Source of the DNA: Fibrivirga algicola | GTDB lineage: Bacteria > Bacteroidota > Bacteroidia > Cytophagales > Spirosomataceae | Length of the DNA: 64,000 nt | Direction: 5' to 3' | Assembly (NCBI RefSeq): GCF_011742925.1 | Contig: NZ_WAEL01000006.1 | Span: forward strand, 1 to 64,000 | Shown here: one piece after another, positions 8,228-19,100 of the stretch | How positions within the stretch are numbered: position 1 is the first letter of the stretch | Layout: every line of letters starts with the position of its first letter | The notes under the pieces: generated by a model | The model's database searches: none | The model's input: the letters and a program-made list of their open reading frames with translations, nothing else | Told to the model about the DNA's origin: nothing | Translations under genes and position numbers: made by a program

Positions 8228-10102
8228 TTAGCGACCCATGTAAACCAACAATATAGAAATATCGGATGGGCTCACACCGCTTATCCGAGTAGCCTGACCA
8301 ATGGTCTGAGGCCTTAGTTTCTTAAGCTTTTCACGCCCTTCAAACGAGAGTGCTTTCACTTTGTCGAAATCGAACATGGGCGTAATCTCCAAGGTTTCCC
8401 ATTTCCTTAGCTTCTCCGCATTCTGGCGTTCGCGGCTCAAATAGTCGTCGTACTTGATTTCGATAACCGCTTGTTCGATCGTTTCAGTGCTGAATGAACT
8501 GGACACAAATTCCCCTGATGCACCAATCATGTCCAGCAATTGACGTACATCTGCAGCATCTATTTCGGGGCGTTTGATTAAGCTTAACACAACTGACTTC
8601 TCGCGTAGAGAGGCCGAGTTCCTAGCCGTAAGCCAGTCATTTACTTCTTCGGGACGTAGTTTTGCCTGCCGGAAAATAGTAGTCAATTGCTCAATGCCTG
8701 CTTTCTTGAGCCGCATCACATTCAGCCTGTTGTCGTCTGCTAAGCCGATAGCGTGCCCTCTTTCGGTCAGTCGTAGGTCAGCATTATCTTGACGAAGCAA
8801 CGTTCTAAATTCAGCTCGCGATGTAAACATGCGGTATGGCTCTTCAGTACCTTTCGTAATCAGGTCATCGATCAAAACGCCGATGTATCCCTCAGACCGA
8901 CTAATGGTAAATGGGGCTAATTCGTGTGAATTTTGATGAGCATTTATACCCGCCATCAATCCCTGACAAGCCGCTTCTTCATAACCGGTCGTTCCGTTGA
9001 TCTGGCCAGCAAAGAAAAGATTCTCAACTAACTGCGTTTCAAGCGTTTGTTTTAGTTGTGTTGGCGGGAAAAAGTCATATTCCACCGCGTACCCAGGACG
9101 GAACATCTTAGCTTTTTCGAACCCGGCTATCTTGGTCAGTGCACGGTATTGAATATCTTCTGGCAATGAGGTTGAGAAGCCATTGACATATACTTCTACT
9201 GTGTTCCAACCTTCAGGTTCCACGAAGATTTGGTGCCGGTCTTTATCTGCAAATCGATTAATCTTGTCTTCAATCGATGGGCAGTAACGTGGTCCCAATC
9301 CTTTGATACGACCCGTAAACATAGGTGATCGCTCAAAGCCTTCTTTCAATACGTCGTGTACGGCTCCATCTGTGTAGGTAATCCAACACGACCGCTGCTT
9401 GGTCAATGCAGGAGTATTGCTATAAGAGAACTTGCCTGGGTTCTCGTCCCCGAGCTGTTCTTCCATCTTCGTATAGTCCAGACTGCGTCCGTCTACGCGT
9501 GGTGGCGTGCCGGTTTTCATTCGACCCGACTCGAATCCCAGATTAATCAATTGCTCTGTGAGGCCGGTTGCAGAGCGTTCGCCGGTACGTCCACCCCCAA
9601 AGGTTTTTTCACCGATGAATAGCCGTCCATTGAGAAACGTGCCATTGGTTAGGACAACCGATTTACCTTTCACCTCTACACCCATGGCTGTGCGAACGCC
9701 CGTTACCCGCCCGTCTTTTACAAGGACGGCATCTACCGTGTCTTGCCAAAAATCAACATTCGGGTTTCGTTCCAACGTATCGCGCCATTCCTGAGCAAAT
9801 AATTGACGGTCGCTCTGGCAACGAGGGCTCCACATTGCTGGACCTTTTGATCTGTTGAGCATGCGGAACTGGATCATCGTTTTATCGCTGATGATACCTG
9901 ATTGCCCGCCTAACGCATCTATTTCACGGACGATCTGGCCTTTTGCCACGCCACCCATGGCCGGGTTACAAGACATTTGGGCAATCGTCTGCATGTTCAT
10001 CGTAATCAGTAAGACGCTGGAACCCATAGTTCCTGCGGCATGTGCAGCTTCACAGCCTGCATGCCCCGCGCCTACAACGATGACATCATATTCATTAAAC
10101 AT
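8228..10102 (-). CDS. mnmG: tRNA uridine-5-carboxymethylaminomethyl modification enzyme MnmG (GidA)
   Basis: About 624 residues, the normal family length. With MnmE it installs the cmnm5/nm5 group on the wobble uridine of several tRNAs, using FAD and methylene-THF. The FAD-binding GAGHAGCEAAHAA is at the N-terminus, followed by MSCNPAMGGVAKGQIVREID and the PGYAVEYDFF and GQINGTTGYEEAA signatures. The frame is open to 10141, but MFNEYDVIVVGAGHAG (start 10102) is the family N-terminus. The parS-like palindrome lies just upstream. This gene is a well-known neighbour of replication origins, which fits the DnaA-box cluster 2.5 kb downstream. Confidence 0.97.
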   Translation of the reverse strand: MFNEYDVIVVGAGHAGCEAAHAAGTMGSSVLLITMNMQTIAQMSCNPAMGGVAKGQIVREIDALGGQSGIISDKTMIQFRMLNRSKGPAMWSPRCQSDRQLFAQEWRDTLERNPNVDFWQDTVDAVLVKDGRVTGVRTAMGVEVKGKSVVLTNGTFLNGRLFIGEKTFGGGRTGERSATGLTEQLINLGFESGRMKTGTPPRVDGRSLDYTKMEEQLGDENPGKFSYSNTPALTKQRSCWITYTDGAVHDVLKEGFERSPMFTGRIKGLGPRYCPSIEDKINRFADKDRHQIFVEPEGWNTVEVYVNGFSTSLPEDIQYRALTKIAGFEKAKMFRPGYAVEYDFFPPTQLKQTLETQLVENLFFAGQINGTTGYEEAACQGLMAGINAHQNSHELAPFTISRSEGYIGVLIDDLITKGTEEPYRMFTSRAEFRTLLRQDNADLRLTERGHAIGLADDNRLNVMRLKKAGIEQLTTIFRQAKLRPEEVNDWLTARNSASLREKSVVLSLIKRPEIDAADVRQLLDMIGASGEFVSSSFSTETIEQAVIEIKYDDYLSRERQNAEKLRKWETLEITPMFDFDKVKALSFEGREKLKKLRPQTIGQATRISGVSPSDISILLVYMGR

Positions 10103-10119
10103 CAGTGAAAATTTAAAAA

Positions 10120-10135
10120 TGTTCCACGTGGAAAC
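10120..10135. other. parS: parS-like centromere site
   Basis: TGTTCCACGTGGAAAC contains the palindrome GTTCCACGTGGAAC apart from one extra A in the right arm. It closely resembles the chromosomal parS site bound by ParB (TGTTCCACGTGGAACA in pseudomonads, TGTTNCACGTGAAACA in Bacillus). It lies in the 62-bp gap between mnmG and the DUF4175 gene, about 4.5 kb from the DnaA-box cluster. I found no second copy of equal quality in the window. parA and parB are not present here. Confidence 0.65.
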
Positions 10136-10164
10136 TTTCACGAAAACTTAAAAAGTTGCCTCGA

Positions 10165-13100
10165 CTACTTGGTGAGCTTCTGCAAATACTTGTTCGACTC
10201 ACGCTTATAGAATAAGTTGTAAGCGGGCGAAACAGTTCGTAACGCTTCAACTTGGCGAGATCGACTTTGCGAATCAGGTATGAAAAATGTTGGTTGACTG
10301 ATCTTCTGTTGTTTAGCTGCTTCGCCCTGCCGCTTTGGATCTTCCTCCTGTTGACGTAGTGCTTTCTCCGATTCCAGCAAACGAGTCAAGATGTCTTTTT
10401 GTCGATTATTGACGGCTGGGTTAATGCGTTTGTTAACCAAATCCGTTTCGGTCTCATCCATCTTTTTCATAAGATCCTGTACTTCTTCAGCCTGTTGCTT
10501 TCCAGCTTCAGTACCTTTTGCTTTATCCTGCAGTTCTTTTAACATGTCGCGAAGTACCCCCTGCTCGGCAGCTAGACGAGATAATTCTTCTGACAAAGCA
10601 CGTCCTTGTTTGCCGCCTTGAGATAGCTGTTGGATACGTTCATTTAATTGCTGTTGCTTCTCGCCAATACCGGGAGATGGCTGCTCTCCCTTACTCTTTC
10701 CTTTACTTTTTCCTTTACCCGGCATTGCCATCGCGTTCATCTGATCCTGCATTTGCTTAAATGCATCATTCAGCATAAGCGACAGGTTGTTGATAGAAGT
10801 CATGGACGACTGCTGACGGGCCGATGCCATGCTGAGTCTACGTTCCTTGAGGAACCGTGAACTTTCATCCATATAGTAGCGCATATTAGTCAGCTCGCGC
10901 GTAACGAAGGGTTGAATCTGGGGCTCACGTGAAGCTAGTGAGTTTAGGCTATCTTCTAAGACTTTGGCGTTATCCTGCAGCCGAATCTGCTCCTGTGATA
11001 GCTTGAGTACACGTGGGTCCTGTAGACTCATGCTTTTAAAGTCGCGCATCAGACGTTCCTGCGTGAAAGAGAGTGTGATGAGGTTATCCAGCAGATTACG
11101 TAGATCATCAAGGTTTTCGGACATACTCTTCATATCCATGCCTTCCATCGATTCAGCCATTGATTTGGCCATATTACGCATCGACTTGGCTGTTTTCTTC
11201 TGAGACTGGGCAGCATTCTTCTGCTCCTTCTTATCGAGTTCCTTTTTCGATTCCTCCATCTGCTTCTCAATATCCTGCTGCTCTTTTTCCTGTGTATCAG
11301 GCGAAGAAAGCTTCTCTTTCTCTGCGTCCTCTTTCAGTTTATCGAGTTGCTCTTGAAGCTTTTTGAAATCCTCTTCTGCTTTCTTTTGCTCTTCCTTTTG
11401 TTTCTCTAGAGCAGCGGGGTCTTTCTTAGCCTCTTCTTTTTCGTTCTTCTCAGCAAGTTTTTCCTGCTTCTCAGCCTGCTTTTCAAGTTCCTTAATTGCG
11501 TTTTCTGCTTTCTGGTCCTGCTGCATTTGCTTGAACATCTTAAGCGCACGGTCAAGCTCTTTCTCTAAGTTTCGCTCCTTTCGGTTCAATTTATTCATGA
11601 GTTCAGATGAGCGTTCATCCTGTTTCTTCTCCATCATCTGCTTCAACTCGTCGTATAGCTTCTTCGATTCCGGGTCCTGCATTTGATCGAATAGCTTTTG
11701 CAGTTGCTCCAGCTTTTGCTTCATAGCTTCCTGCTGCTGCGGATTCATACGTTGCTGCGTATCATTTGTCTTCTTGAATTGCTCCTGAAGCTTTTCGATC
11801 TCGCTCATCAACTCATCGCGCTTTTGAAGAATATCCTGAAGCTGCTTTTTGTCCTGAAAGTCCGACGACTTCTTCGTACGCATCCGTTCCTCAAGCTGGG
11901 CTAGTTCTTTCTTGATAGCTTGTGCTGTCTTCATAGCAGCTTCCATCTGCTGCTCCGTTTTTTCAGCCGACTCTTCTACCTGCTGTTGCAGTTGATCAAC
12001 GGAGGGCACTGCAAAAGTCATAACTGACGATCGGGTCGTTTTAGGGCCATGTACGCCATCATTATCCGCGACCTGTACGTAATAGTCGAGCTTGTCGTTG
12101 GGCTGAAGCTTTAGGCTATCCAGGCTCCAGTTATAGACGTAATTCTGCGACGTGGTAGAGGCGGTAATCGGAATTGGCCGGGTAAACGATTGCTTAGTAG
12201 CCCCATCTGCCCTGGATACGGTTGCTACCAGTTTCAGATTTGAGAAGCCGTAGTCATCGGTAATCAGACCGTAAAGGCCAATGTAGTTATAGGTGACTGA
12301 GTCTTGCGTTTTCTGAAGATTGATCTGTGGGAAACGGTCTGGAATCACCTGTATTGAATAGGTTAGGTCTCCCCCATTCCGAGCGTGGCGATTCATTAAG
12401 TTCAATGAATACGTACCTGACTGAGTTGCTCGATGTGTAAGACCAAAAGCATTATCCTCAACCTGTGAAGCCCGAACGGTACCACCTGGAGCAAACTGAA
12501 CAGCCAGCGAATCGGCATGATCAGCCAGGAATTTCCATTGGATGGATGTGCCTTCTGGTACCAGCAAATTACCCACATTGGCTAGCTGCTCAGAAGGTTT
12601 TCCCAAGTAAGCCGGGTACGTTAGTGACACATCGAACGAGAGAACAGAAGGCCTGTCAAGTAATTCGAGTTGATACGTGGGCGAGTTGAAGCCTGCCGCT
12701 GATACTCGAAAATCAAGGTCACGCTGCACATTATCGAATGTGTAGGCATACGCATTCTTGCCCACGTTCTCCAACTTAAAACGTGTGTCGTTTAACACTA
12801 AATACACGGCGTCGGGAACAGCATCACCTTCCAGGTGAAGTTTAAGAGTAAAATCCTCATTACGAAACGCTTCAAGCCGTTTCGAATCAAGGATAAATCG
12901 GAAAGGCGCTTCTTCCACAAACTCCTTGTCGAACTGTACAATCCGTGACGAACTCTTGGTGAAAAACGCAGGATAGAGTAGCAAAATGCCACCAATTACC
13001 GCAGCAGGGATCAGCGCGAACTTGACGAACTTACGGTTCTTATTTAGCTGGATAGCCGACGAAAAACGGGTGATCAACAACTGACTTGACCGCTGCTCGA

Positions 13101-13494
13101 TACTCGCCTTCAGCAGGTCGCTTTGTGAAGAGGTGAGGCTACGGAGTTGAAGGGTATTCAGTAGCTTATCGCCAATCTCAGGAAAGAACTGTCCAATCTG
13201 GTGAGCAGCTACTTCATCGGATATAGGTTTGCGAAGTCCATACAAACCCATTAAAGGTTTGATAATATAGCCATACGTACCTGCCAGAAACAGGCCGATG
13301 AAACTGAATAGCATAAACGCGCGAACAGGCGTGCTAAAGCGGCCATAGTACTCAACTGTATTCAAGAGCAGGTACGTTGCCAGTAAGATGCCCAGAAAGA
13401 GCAGAGAGCCCTTGATCAGCTGATTCTGGAAATACCGGCGCTTGTATTCGTCGATCTGCTGAGTTAATGCGGAGAAAGAAGATTGGGTAACCAT
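10165..13494 (-). CDS. DUF4175-type membrane-anchored coiled-coil protein
   Basis: 1109 residues. Two transmembrane helices lie near residues 29-50 and 58-80 and a third near 160-180. A large extracytoplasmic region with Ig-like character follows to about 490, then a very long Lys/Glu/Gln-rich coiled coil (about 500-1000) full of KEQKKAEEDFKKLQEQ-like heptads. This matches the DUF4175 family, found almost only in Bacteroidota; the function is unknown, although the extended coiled coil suggests a structural or tethering role. It is tightly coupled to the 119-residue gene upstream (3-bp gap). Confidence 0.75.
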   Translation of the reverse strand: MVTQSSFSALTQQIDEYKRRYFQNQLIKGSLLFLGILLATYLLLNTVEYYGRFSTPVRAFMLFSFIGLFLAGTYGYIIKPLMGLYGLRKPISDEVAAHQIGQFFPEIGDKLLNTLQLRSLTSSQSDLLKASIEQRSSQLLITRFSSAIQLNKNRKFVKFALIPAAVIGGILLLYPAFFTKSSSRIVQFDKEFVEEAPFRFILDSKRLEAFRNEDFTLKLHLEGDAVPDAVYLVLNDTRFKLENVGKNAYAYTFDNVQRDLDFRVSAAGFNSPTYQLELLDRPSVLSFDVSLTYPAYLGKPSEQLANVGNLLVPEGTSIQWKFLADHADSLAVQFAPGGTVRASQVEDNAFGLTHRATQSGTYSLNLMNRHARNGGDLTYSIQVIPDRFPQINLQKTQDSVTYNYIGLYGLITDDYGFSNLKLVATVSRADGATKQSFTRPIPITASTTSQNYVYNWSLDSLKLQPNDKLDYYVQVADNDGVHGPKTTRSSVMTFAVPSVDQLQQQVEESAEKTEQQMEAAMKTAQAIKKELAQLEERMRTKKSSDFQDKKQLQDILQKRDELMSEIEKLQEQFKKTNDTQQRMNPQQQEAMKQKLEQLQKLFDQMQDPESKKLYDELKQMMEKKQDERSSELMNKLNRKERNLEKELDRALKMFKQMQQDQKAENAIKELEKQAEKQEKLAEKNEKEEAKKDPAALEKQKEEQKKAEEDFKKLQEQLDKLKEDAEKEKLSSPDTQEKEQQDIEKQMEESKKELDKKEQKNAAQSQKKTAKSMRNMAKSMAESMEGMDMKSMSENLDDLRNLLDNLITLSFTQERLMRDFKSMSLQDPRVLKLSQEQIRLQDNAKVLEDSLNSLASREPQIQPFVTRELTNMRYYMDESSRFLKERRLSMASARQQSSMTSINNLSLMLNDAFKQMQDQMNAMAMPGKGKSKGKSKGEQPSPGIGEKQQQLNERIQQLSQGGKQGRALSEELSRLAAEQGVLRDMLKELQDKAKGTEAGKQQAEEVQDLMKKMDETETDLVNKRINPAVNNRQKDILTRLLESEKALRQQEEDPKRQGEAAKQQKISQPTFFIPDSQSRSRQVEALRTVSPAYNLFYKRESNKYLQKLTK

Positions 13495-13497
13495 AGT

Positions 13498-13857
13498 TTA
13501 GCTGTTGAGCATCGGGTCAAAATAGAGCAACACGTGTGATTTCAATAAGTCTTCCTGAGCAAGAATGTCGCCAGAAGGTAATGGTTTCAATAAGTCGAAG
13601 AGCGGCCAGTTATCCTTATCCAGGCCAGTAGGTGCGTAATAGCCAGATTGGCTAAGCACAGTACAAACGGCAACATGTAGTAAGTCTTGCTTCTGCTCTT
13701 TTGAGAACCGCTTAGGTCCCCGACCAAGCTCCTGCATACCAATCAGAAACAACACACCATTTAAATCTGCCGGCCGTTTCCCAACCAATTGGTCAAGTTT
13801 GTCGAGTAACAATTCCCAATCTGTATCAAGGGTAGATGAAGCAATGTTGGTACGCAT
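13498..13857 (-). CDS. conserved hypothetical protein, 119 aa
   Basis: A soluble, mostly helical protein with no signal peptide. Notable stretches are LLDKLDQLVGKRPADLNGVL and GMQELGRGPKRFSKEQKQDL, which look like conserved cytosolic motifs. It ends 3 bp before the DUF4175 gene, so the two form one transcript. I do not recognise a functional family. Confidence 0.7.
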   Translation of the reverse strand: MRTNIASSTLDTDWELLLDKLDQLVGKRPADLNGVLFLIGMQELGRGPKRFSKEQKQDLLHVAVCTVLSQSGYYAPTGLDKDNWPLFDLLKPLPSGDILAQEDLLKSHVLLYFDPMLNS

Positions 13858-13972
13858 AATAAGTTGGTAATGATTGATTAAAATTACGGGATTTCCAGCA
13901 AAGCAGGATATGGGTAAGTAATGCTATAACAGATTTATAAGCGCCAATAACTGATATAGTTAGCGTGTGTAA

Positions 13973-14692
13973 ATGAAACGAAGAATGAAGATGCTTCCGT
14001 TTATTCGATCAGCTTTTGAGAACCTTATTTATCTCTTCTACCCAACACTTTGTGCGGGCTGCCAGGCAATGCTGTATGGTGAGGAAAAAGGCCTGTGCTC
14101 AACCTGCCGAATGCAGCTTCCACACCTAAACACGGGAGAAGAACAATCAGTGCTGCTCCACAAATTTGGTGGCCGTGTACTGGTAGACTACGTATGTGCA
14201 TACGCCTACTTTACAAAGAAGAGCATTGTACAACGATTGATTCACCAGATGAAATACCGGGGTAAACGCGATTTGGGTTTACAGCTAGGAAAATGGTACG
14301 GGCAAGAACTAGCTGAGTTGAACGGATTACCGATGCAGGCTGACATGCTTATTCCGGTGCCAATTCACTCACTACGCCGTGAGCAGCGCGGTTATAACCA
14401 GAGCGAGTGGATTGCCGAGGGGTTATCAATGAGTATGGGGATTGTGAGTCGTCCAGACGTAATGGAACGTACCCAGTTTATTTCGTCGCAAACCCGTAAA
14501 AACCGGATTGACCGGTGGACGAATGTGGCGAACGTATTTAAAGTGATGAAGCCCATTGTGGTGCAGGGACAACACGTAATTATCGTGGATGATGTGCTGA
14601 CCACCGGAGCCACACTAGAGGCCTGCATCGCTCAGTTGCGTGCCGCTGGTGCCGCAACAATAGGTATTATAACAATAGCGGCCACCCGATAA
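13973..14692 (+). CDS. comF: ComF family phosphoribosyltransferase-like protein
   Basis: 239 residues. The N-terminal double zinc ribbon (CAGCQAML and CSTCRMQLP) and the C-terminal PRPP-binding motif HVIIVDDVLTTGATLEA define the ComF/GntX family. ComF is needed for DNA transformation in Bacillus and Haemophilus and works with PriA-linked recombination, but homologues also occur in bacteria not known to be competent. It stands alone, divergent from the operon on its left, and ends in a hairpin shared with the gldJ-like gene. It is of interest given the iterated GGTACGT motif in the window. Confidence 0.88.
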   Translation: MKRRMKMLPFIRSAFENLIYLFYPTLCAGCQAMLYGEEKGLCSTCRMQLPHLNTGEEQSVLLHKFGGRVLVDYVCAYAYFTKKSIVQRLIHQMKYRGKRDLGLQLGKWYGQELAELNGLPMQADMLIPVPIHSLRREQRGYNQSEWIAEGLSMSMGIVSRPDVMERTQFISSQTRKNRIDRWTNVANVFKVMKPIVVQGQHVIIVDDVLTTGATLEACIAQLRAAGAATIGIITIAATR

Positions 14693-14703
14693 CGAGTGGC
14701 CGC
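14678..14703. terminator. hairpin between convergent comF and gldJ-like genes
   Basis: GCGGCCAC (14678-14685) pairs with GTGGCCGC (14696-14703) around a 10-bp loop that contains the comF stop codon. There is no strong T-tract, so the strength is uncertain. Confidence 0.55.
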
Positions 14704-14731
14704 CTGAAGCAAAATAAGCTATGTGCTGTAA

Positions 14732-16003
14732 CTACTTGTTCCGACCAACGCCGATCATGGCGCAACGGAAACCGATCGTGGCTGTGGCTGAGTCCTGATC
14801 CATAAACCGGCGCGTACCTGGCGCTAGCCAGTAAGCTACGTCGCTCCATGAACCTCCTTTATAAACTCGTAGCTTGTCATCGATAAGTGAGTTATTACCC
14901 TTGCTGTCGTAGTTCTTGGCTTCATCGAGATAGCCATTCCGACGGATTGGGTTCAAGTCATTTTCAACCTGAAATGTCATTGGCCGATATACGTCGTACA
15001 CCCATTCGTTTACGTTACCAGCCATGTTGTAAAGACCGAAATCGTTGGCAGGGTACGCGTAAATCTGCTGTGTGATGATAGCACCATCATTCGAGCGGCC
15101 GGCGATACCAGCATAGTCACCACGACCCCGCTTGAAGTTCGCCAGCATTTGACCTTGCTTACGACCTTTCTTCGGGTTACGAACTGATGAACCATCCCAA
15201 GGGTAAATCCGCTGGTTCGACTGGTTCTCGTCAACGTATTGTGTACCGATCAAAGCTTTAGCAGCATACTCCCACTCTGCTTCCGTTGGGAGGCGATAAT
15301 CAGGGAGAATAAGACCACTTTCGAGGTTGGGCTTAGCAGCAGCAGTGGCTGTCTCGGCACCTTGTACGGTTTCAGCAGCAGGGTCAGCTGCTTTCGATTT
15401 ACGCTTGAGCGAGAACCCTTTTCCGCTTTTCGCTTTACCATTGCCACTCTTATACAGCTCAGCATTTACAGCGCCTGTACGCCAAACAGAGTAGTCATTA
15501 GCTTGCACCCACGATACGCCTACCACCGGATAATAGCGGAAAGACGGATAACGCAGGTACTGGGTTACGTACGAGTCGTTGAATGAAAGTGGGTTTGCCC
15601 ATACTGTCGTATCAGGCAGAGCACGGCTGTATACTTCCTCTGATGAATCACGGCGAATAGCATCTAGATACTCGAGGTAGTGAATGTTGGCAATCTCCGT
15701 TTCATCCATGTAGAATGACTGAATCGAAACGGTCCGCTCGTGGTTGTCATTCGATTTCATGACGTCCTCTTCCAGTGCGCCTAAGGTAAAGCGACCTCCC
15801 TCAATGAAAACAAGGTTTGGACCCGCTTTAGGACCAGCAAACTTCTTGACCTGAAAGCCTTCTTTCTGGTTGTAGGCAATGCCCGTTGCCGTACTTGTCT
15901 TACCCGGTTTAACGCTCGTCGGGTGTTTGGACTTACAAGCCGCCATGACCACTGTGGCGAGAAGCACGTAAGCCGCGCGTTGCAGGTGATACTTCTGAAT
16001 CAT
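14732..16003 (-). CDS. gldJ: GldJ/GldK-like gliding and type IX secretion lipoprotein (FGE-sulfatase domain)
   Basis: 423 residues. The signal peptide ends at a lipobox (LLATVVMAAC), giving an outer-membrane lipoprotein. The rest is a formylglycine-generating-enzyme (SUMF1) fold: FIEGGRFTLGALEED, FYMDETEIANIHYLEYLD, YPVVGVSWVQAND, LPTEAEWEYAAKA, YNMAGNVNEWVYD, and a C-terminal IGFRCAM. The phrases YLEYLD, GVSWVQAND and PGTRRFMDQDSA resemble GldJ more than GldK, both needed for the T9SS motor and gliding in Bacteroidota. A Lys/Ala-rich, low-complexity insert lies around residues 190-225. No other gld genes are nearby. GldJ versus GldK cannot be settled without alignment. Confidence 0.72.
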   Translation of the reverse strand: MIQKYHLQRAAYVLLATVVMAACKSKHPTSVKPGKTSTATGIAYNQKEGFQVKKFAGPKAGPNLVFIEGGRFTLGALEEDVMKSNDNHERTVSIQSFYMDETEIANIHYLEYLDAIRRDSSEEVYSRALPDTTVWANPLSFNDSYVTQYLRYPSFRYYPVVGVSWVQANDYSVWRTGAVNAELYKSGNGKAKSGKGFSLKRKSKAADPAAETVQGAETATAAAKPNLESGLILPDYRLPTEAEWEYAAKALIGTQYVDENQSNQRIYPWDGSSVRNPKKGRKQGQMLANFKRGRGDYAGIAGRSNDGAIITQQIYAYPANDFGLYNMAGNVNEWVYDVYRPMTFQVENDLNPIRRNGYLDEAKNYDSKGNNSLIDDKLRVYKGGSWSDVAYWLAPGTRRFMDQDSATATIGFRCAMIGVGRNK

Positions 16004-16146
16004 TGTTGTGTATTGTGTGCAGGCTTAAATTGGAGAGGCAAGAATTAAGAGACAAGAAGCGGGATGAAATAGATCGATAACCTGTAAAAGGCAACGTCCT
16101 TCTCACATACGGCATTTCTAATCTCTATCATCTCATGTCTTACTTC

Positions 16147-19100
16147 TTAATTTGTCAGTTTTTCAAGAATTCTGTCCATCTGATCGATGTTAGTCACGTT
16201 CTGATGGGTGAAGATCAGTCGGTTTTTGACATCTTTAAGCGAGCACTCTTTGGGGTGCGCCTTGATGTAGTCAATTACCTTGCCAAAGCGGTCTGATGAA
16301 AAGAAGCTATCAGCTCGACTGTCTTTCTCGGAAGAAACGAAGGTTCCCTTCAAAATCGTATTCTTAAGTGTCAGTTTTTCAAGGTGTAGCTCTTCAGCTT
16401 TCCAGCGAACGGACACCATTTTAAATAAATTCTCGACTCCCCGTGGAACAGGACCAAATCGATCGGAAACTTCTTTCTTAAACGCCTGTAGTTCAATCTG
16501 GTTCTGAATGCTGTCTAGGCGGGTGTACAAAGATAATCGCTCAGAGATGTTCGTCACATACGACTCCGGAATCATCACCTCCAGGTCAGTCTCAATGACA
16601 GTATCGGGCAACAGGGGTTTGAACACATCCGGGCTATCCATGAACAGTTCTTTAAACTCGGTTTCACGAAGTTCCTGCACGGCTTCGTCCAGAATCTGAT
16701 GGTACATTTCGTAACCAAGGTCATTTACGAAACCACTTTGCTCGGCACCTAACAGGTTACCAGCTCCCCGAATGTCCAAATCACGCATGGCAATCTTGAA
16801 GCCTTCGCCTAAATCAGAGAAGTCCTCCAGCGTTTGCAGCCGTTTGCGGGCATCTGATGATAAAACAGAAGCAGGCGGTGTGAGCAGATAACAGAAGGCT
16901 TTCTTGTTCGACCGCCCCACCCTACCGCGCATTTGGTGAACGTCCGATAATCCGAAGTTCTGCGCTTGATTAATCAGAATTGTGTTGGCATTAGATATGT
17001 CCAGACCTGATTCAATAATATTCGTGGAAACGAGTACATCTGTTTCACCTTCAATAAAGCGGGTCATAACTTTCTCCAGCCGATCACCTTCCATCTGACC
17101 ATGAGCCACGCCAATTCGGGCATCGGGCACCAGACGTTTGATCATGTTCCCAATTGACTCGATATCGCTCACCCGGTTATGCACGAAGAAAACCTGTCCA
17201 CCCCGGCGCAATTCGTAACTAACGGCGTCGCGTACCAAAGTATCGCTAAAAGGATGCGTCTCGGTCGTTACCGGCTGACGGTTGGGTGGCGGCGTAGCAA
17301 TTACGGACAAGTCACGCGCGCCCATCAATGAGAAGTGGAGTGTACGCGGAATCGGTGTAGCAGTCAGTGTGAGTACGTCAACTTCCACGCGCATCTCCTT
17401 CAGCCGGTCTTTTGTCTTCACGCCAAACTTCTGCTCCTCGTCGATGATCAACAGACCGAGGTCTTTGAACTTGACATCCTTGTTCACGATGCGGTGGGTA
17501 CCAATCAGGATACCAAGTTCACCAGCGGCGGCTTGCCGAAGTGTTTCCTTGATCTGCGCCGTTGTCTTAAACCGGTTGATATAACCGACCTTGACGGGGA
17601 AGTTAGCTAACCGATCTTTAAACGTGTGGTAATGCTGCATAGCCAGAATGGTAGTCGGTACCAAAATGGCGACCTGCTTGTTATCGGTTACCGCCTTGAA
17701 CGCCGCCCGAATAGCTACCTCTGTTTTTCCGAAGCCAACGTCACCACACACAAGCCGATCCATTGGGTGCGGCTTTTCCATGTCATTCTTGACATCGGCA
17801 GTTGCCTTTGCCTGATCGGGGGTGTCTTCATAAATAAACGATGATTCCAATTCAGCTTGTAAAAAAGAATCATCGGAGAACCGATAGCCAGGCGCATTTC
17901 GCCTTTTTGCGTACAAAGCAATCAATTCGCGGGCAATGTCCTTGACTTGCTTGCGAACTTTCGATTTCTTAAGATCCCACTCCTGAGAGCCAAGTTTGCT
18001 CATCGTTGGTGGTCCACCCTCTTTCCCACTATATTTAGAGATTTTGTGGAGCGAGTGAATGCTTACCAGTAGGATATCATTGTCACGGTAAATGAGCCGG
18101 ATCGCTTCCTGCTCATTGCCTCCCACATCGACACGCTCCATACCCGCGAACCGGCCAATGCCATGATCGACGTGTGTCACGTAGTCACCTGGTTGCAGGG
18201 TTTTCAGTTCACGAAGGGTGAGTGCCTTCGATTTGCTGAATTTGTCACGAACCCGGTATTTAAAGTACCGGTCGAAAATCTGGTGATCGGTGAAACAGGC
18301 GACTTTCAACGTATCATCGACGAAGCCTTCCTTGATACCGACTTGCAGTGTTTGAAACTTTAAAAATGGGTCGACCTCATCGAAAATGGTTTTCAGTCGC
18401 TCAAGTTGCTTGAACGACTCGGCCACTATAATATTAGTGAAACCTTTGCCCTGATAATCGCTTAGTGCCTCGGCTACACGTTTAAAATCCTTGTTGAACG
18501 AAGGCTGTGGTTTCGACGGGTAAGCGAGCTTGTTCTCAGACTTGAAATAGAACTTACGGCCAAACTCGACGGTCGTGAACCCTTTCACCTGATTGAGAAA
18601 AGCACGCCGGGTTTCAAACAGCGTTTCCGGATCATCGACAACCTGAATGTTGCCCCCCGCCCCTACTATCTGTTCCAAACTCTGCTCAGCGCGTTCGAAG
18701 CATTTCTCAATAATCTCAAGGGCAAACTCAATGTCTTTGAACCATAAGCAGGTTTCCTTCGGCAAAAAGTCCAGAAATGATTCGCGGGATTCCTGTGTGA
18801 GGCGCGTCTGTACGTTCGGGATAATGCTGATCAGATCAAGACGATCGGTCGATAGCTGGGTTTCCGGGTTAAAATGGCGCAGGCTTTCGACTTCATCACC
18901 AAACAATTCAATGCGATACGGAAACTCAGAAGCGAACGAGAACACGTCGATGATCCCCCCCCGAACCGAGAACTGCCCAGCTTCATAGACAAAGTCAGTC
19001 TTCTCGAATTCGTAGCTCTGCAACATCTCCGAAATAAAGTTGGGATCGAGCCGGTCTCCAACGCGCACAGCCATTGTATTGGCCTTTAGCGAGCGCCGGT

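Noticed and set aside
16004-16146. Imperfect inverted repeat between gldJ-like and mfd
   Set aside because: Pairing is patchy (AATTAAGA...TTCTTAATT), so I do not call a terminator or repeat there.
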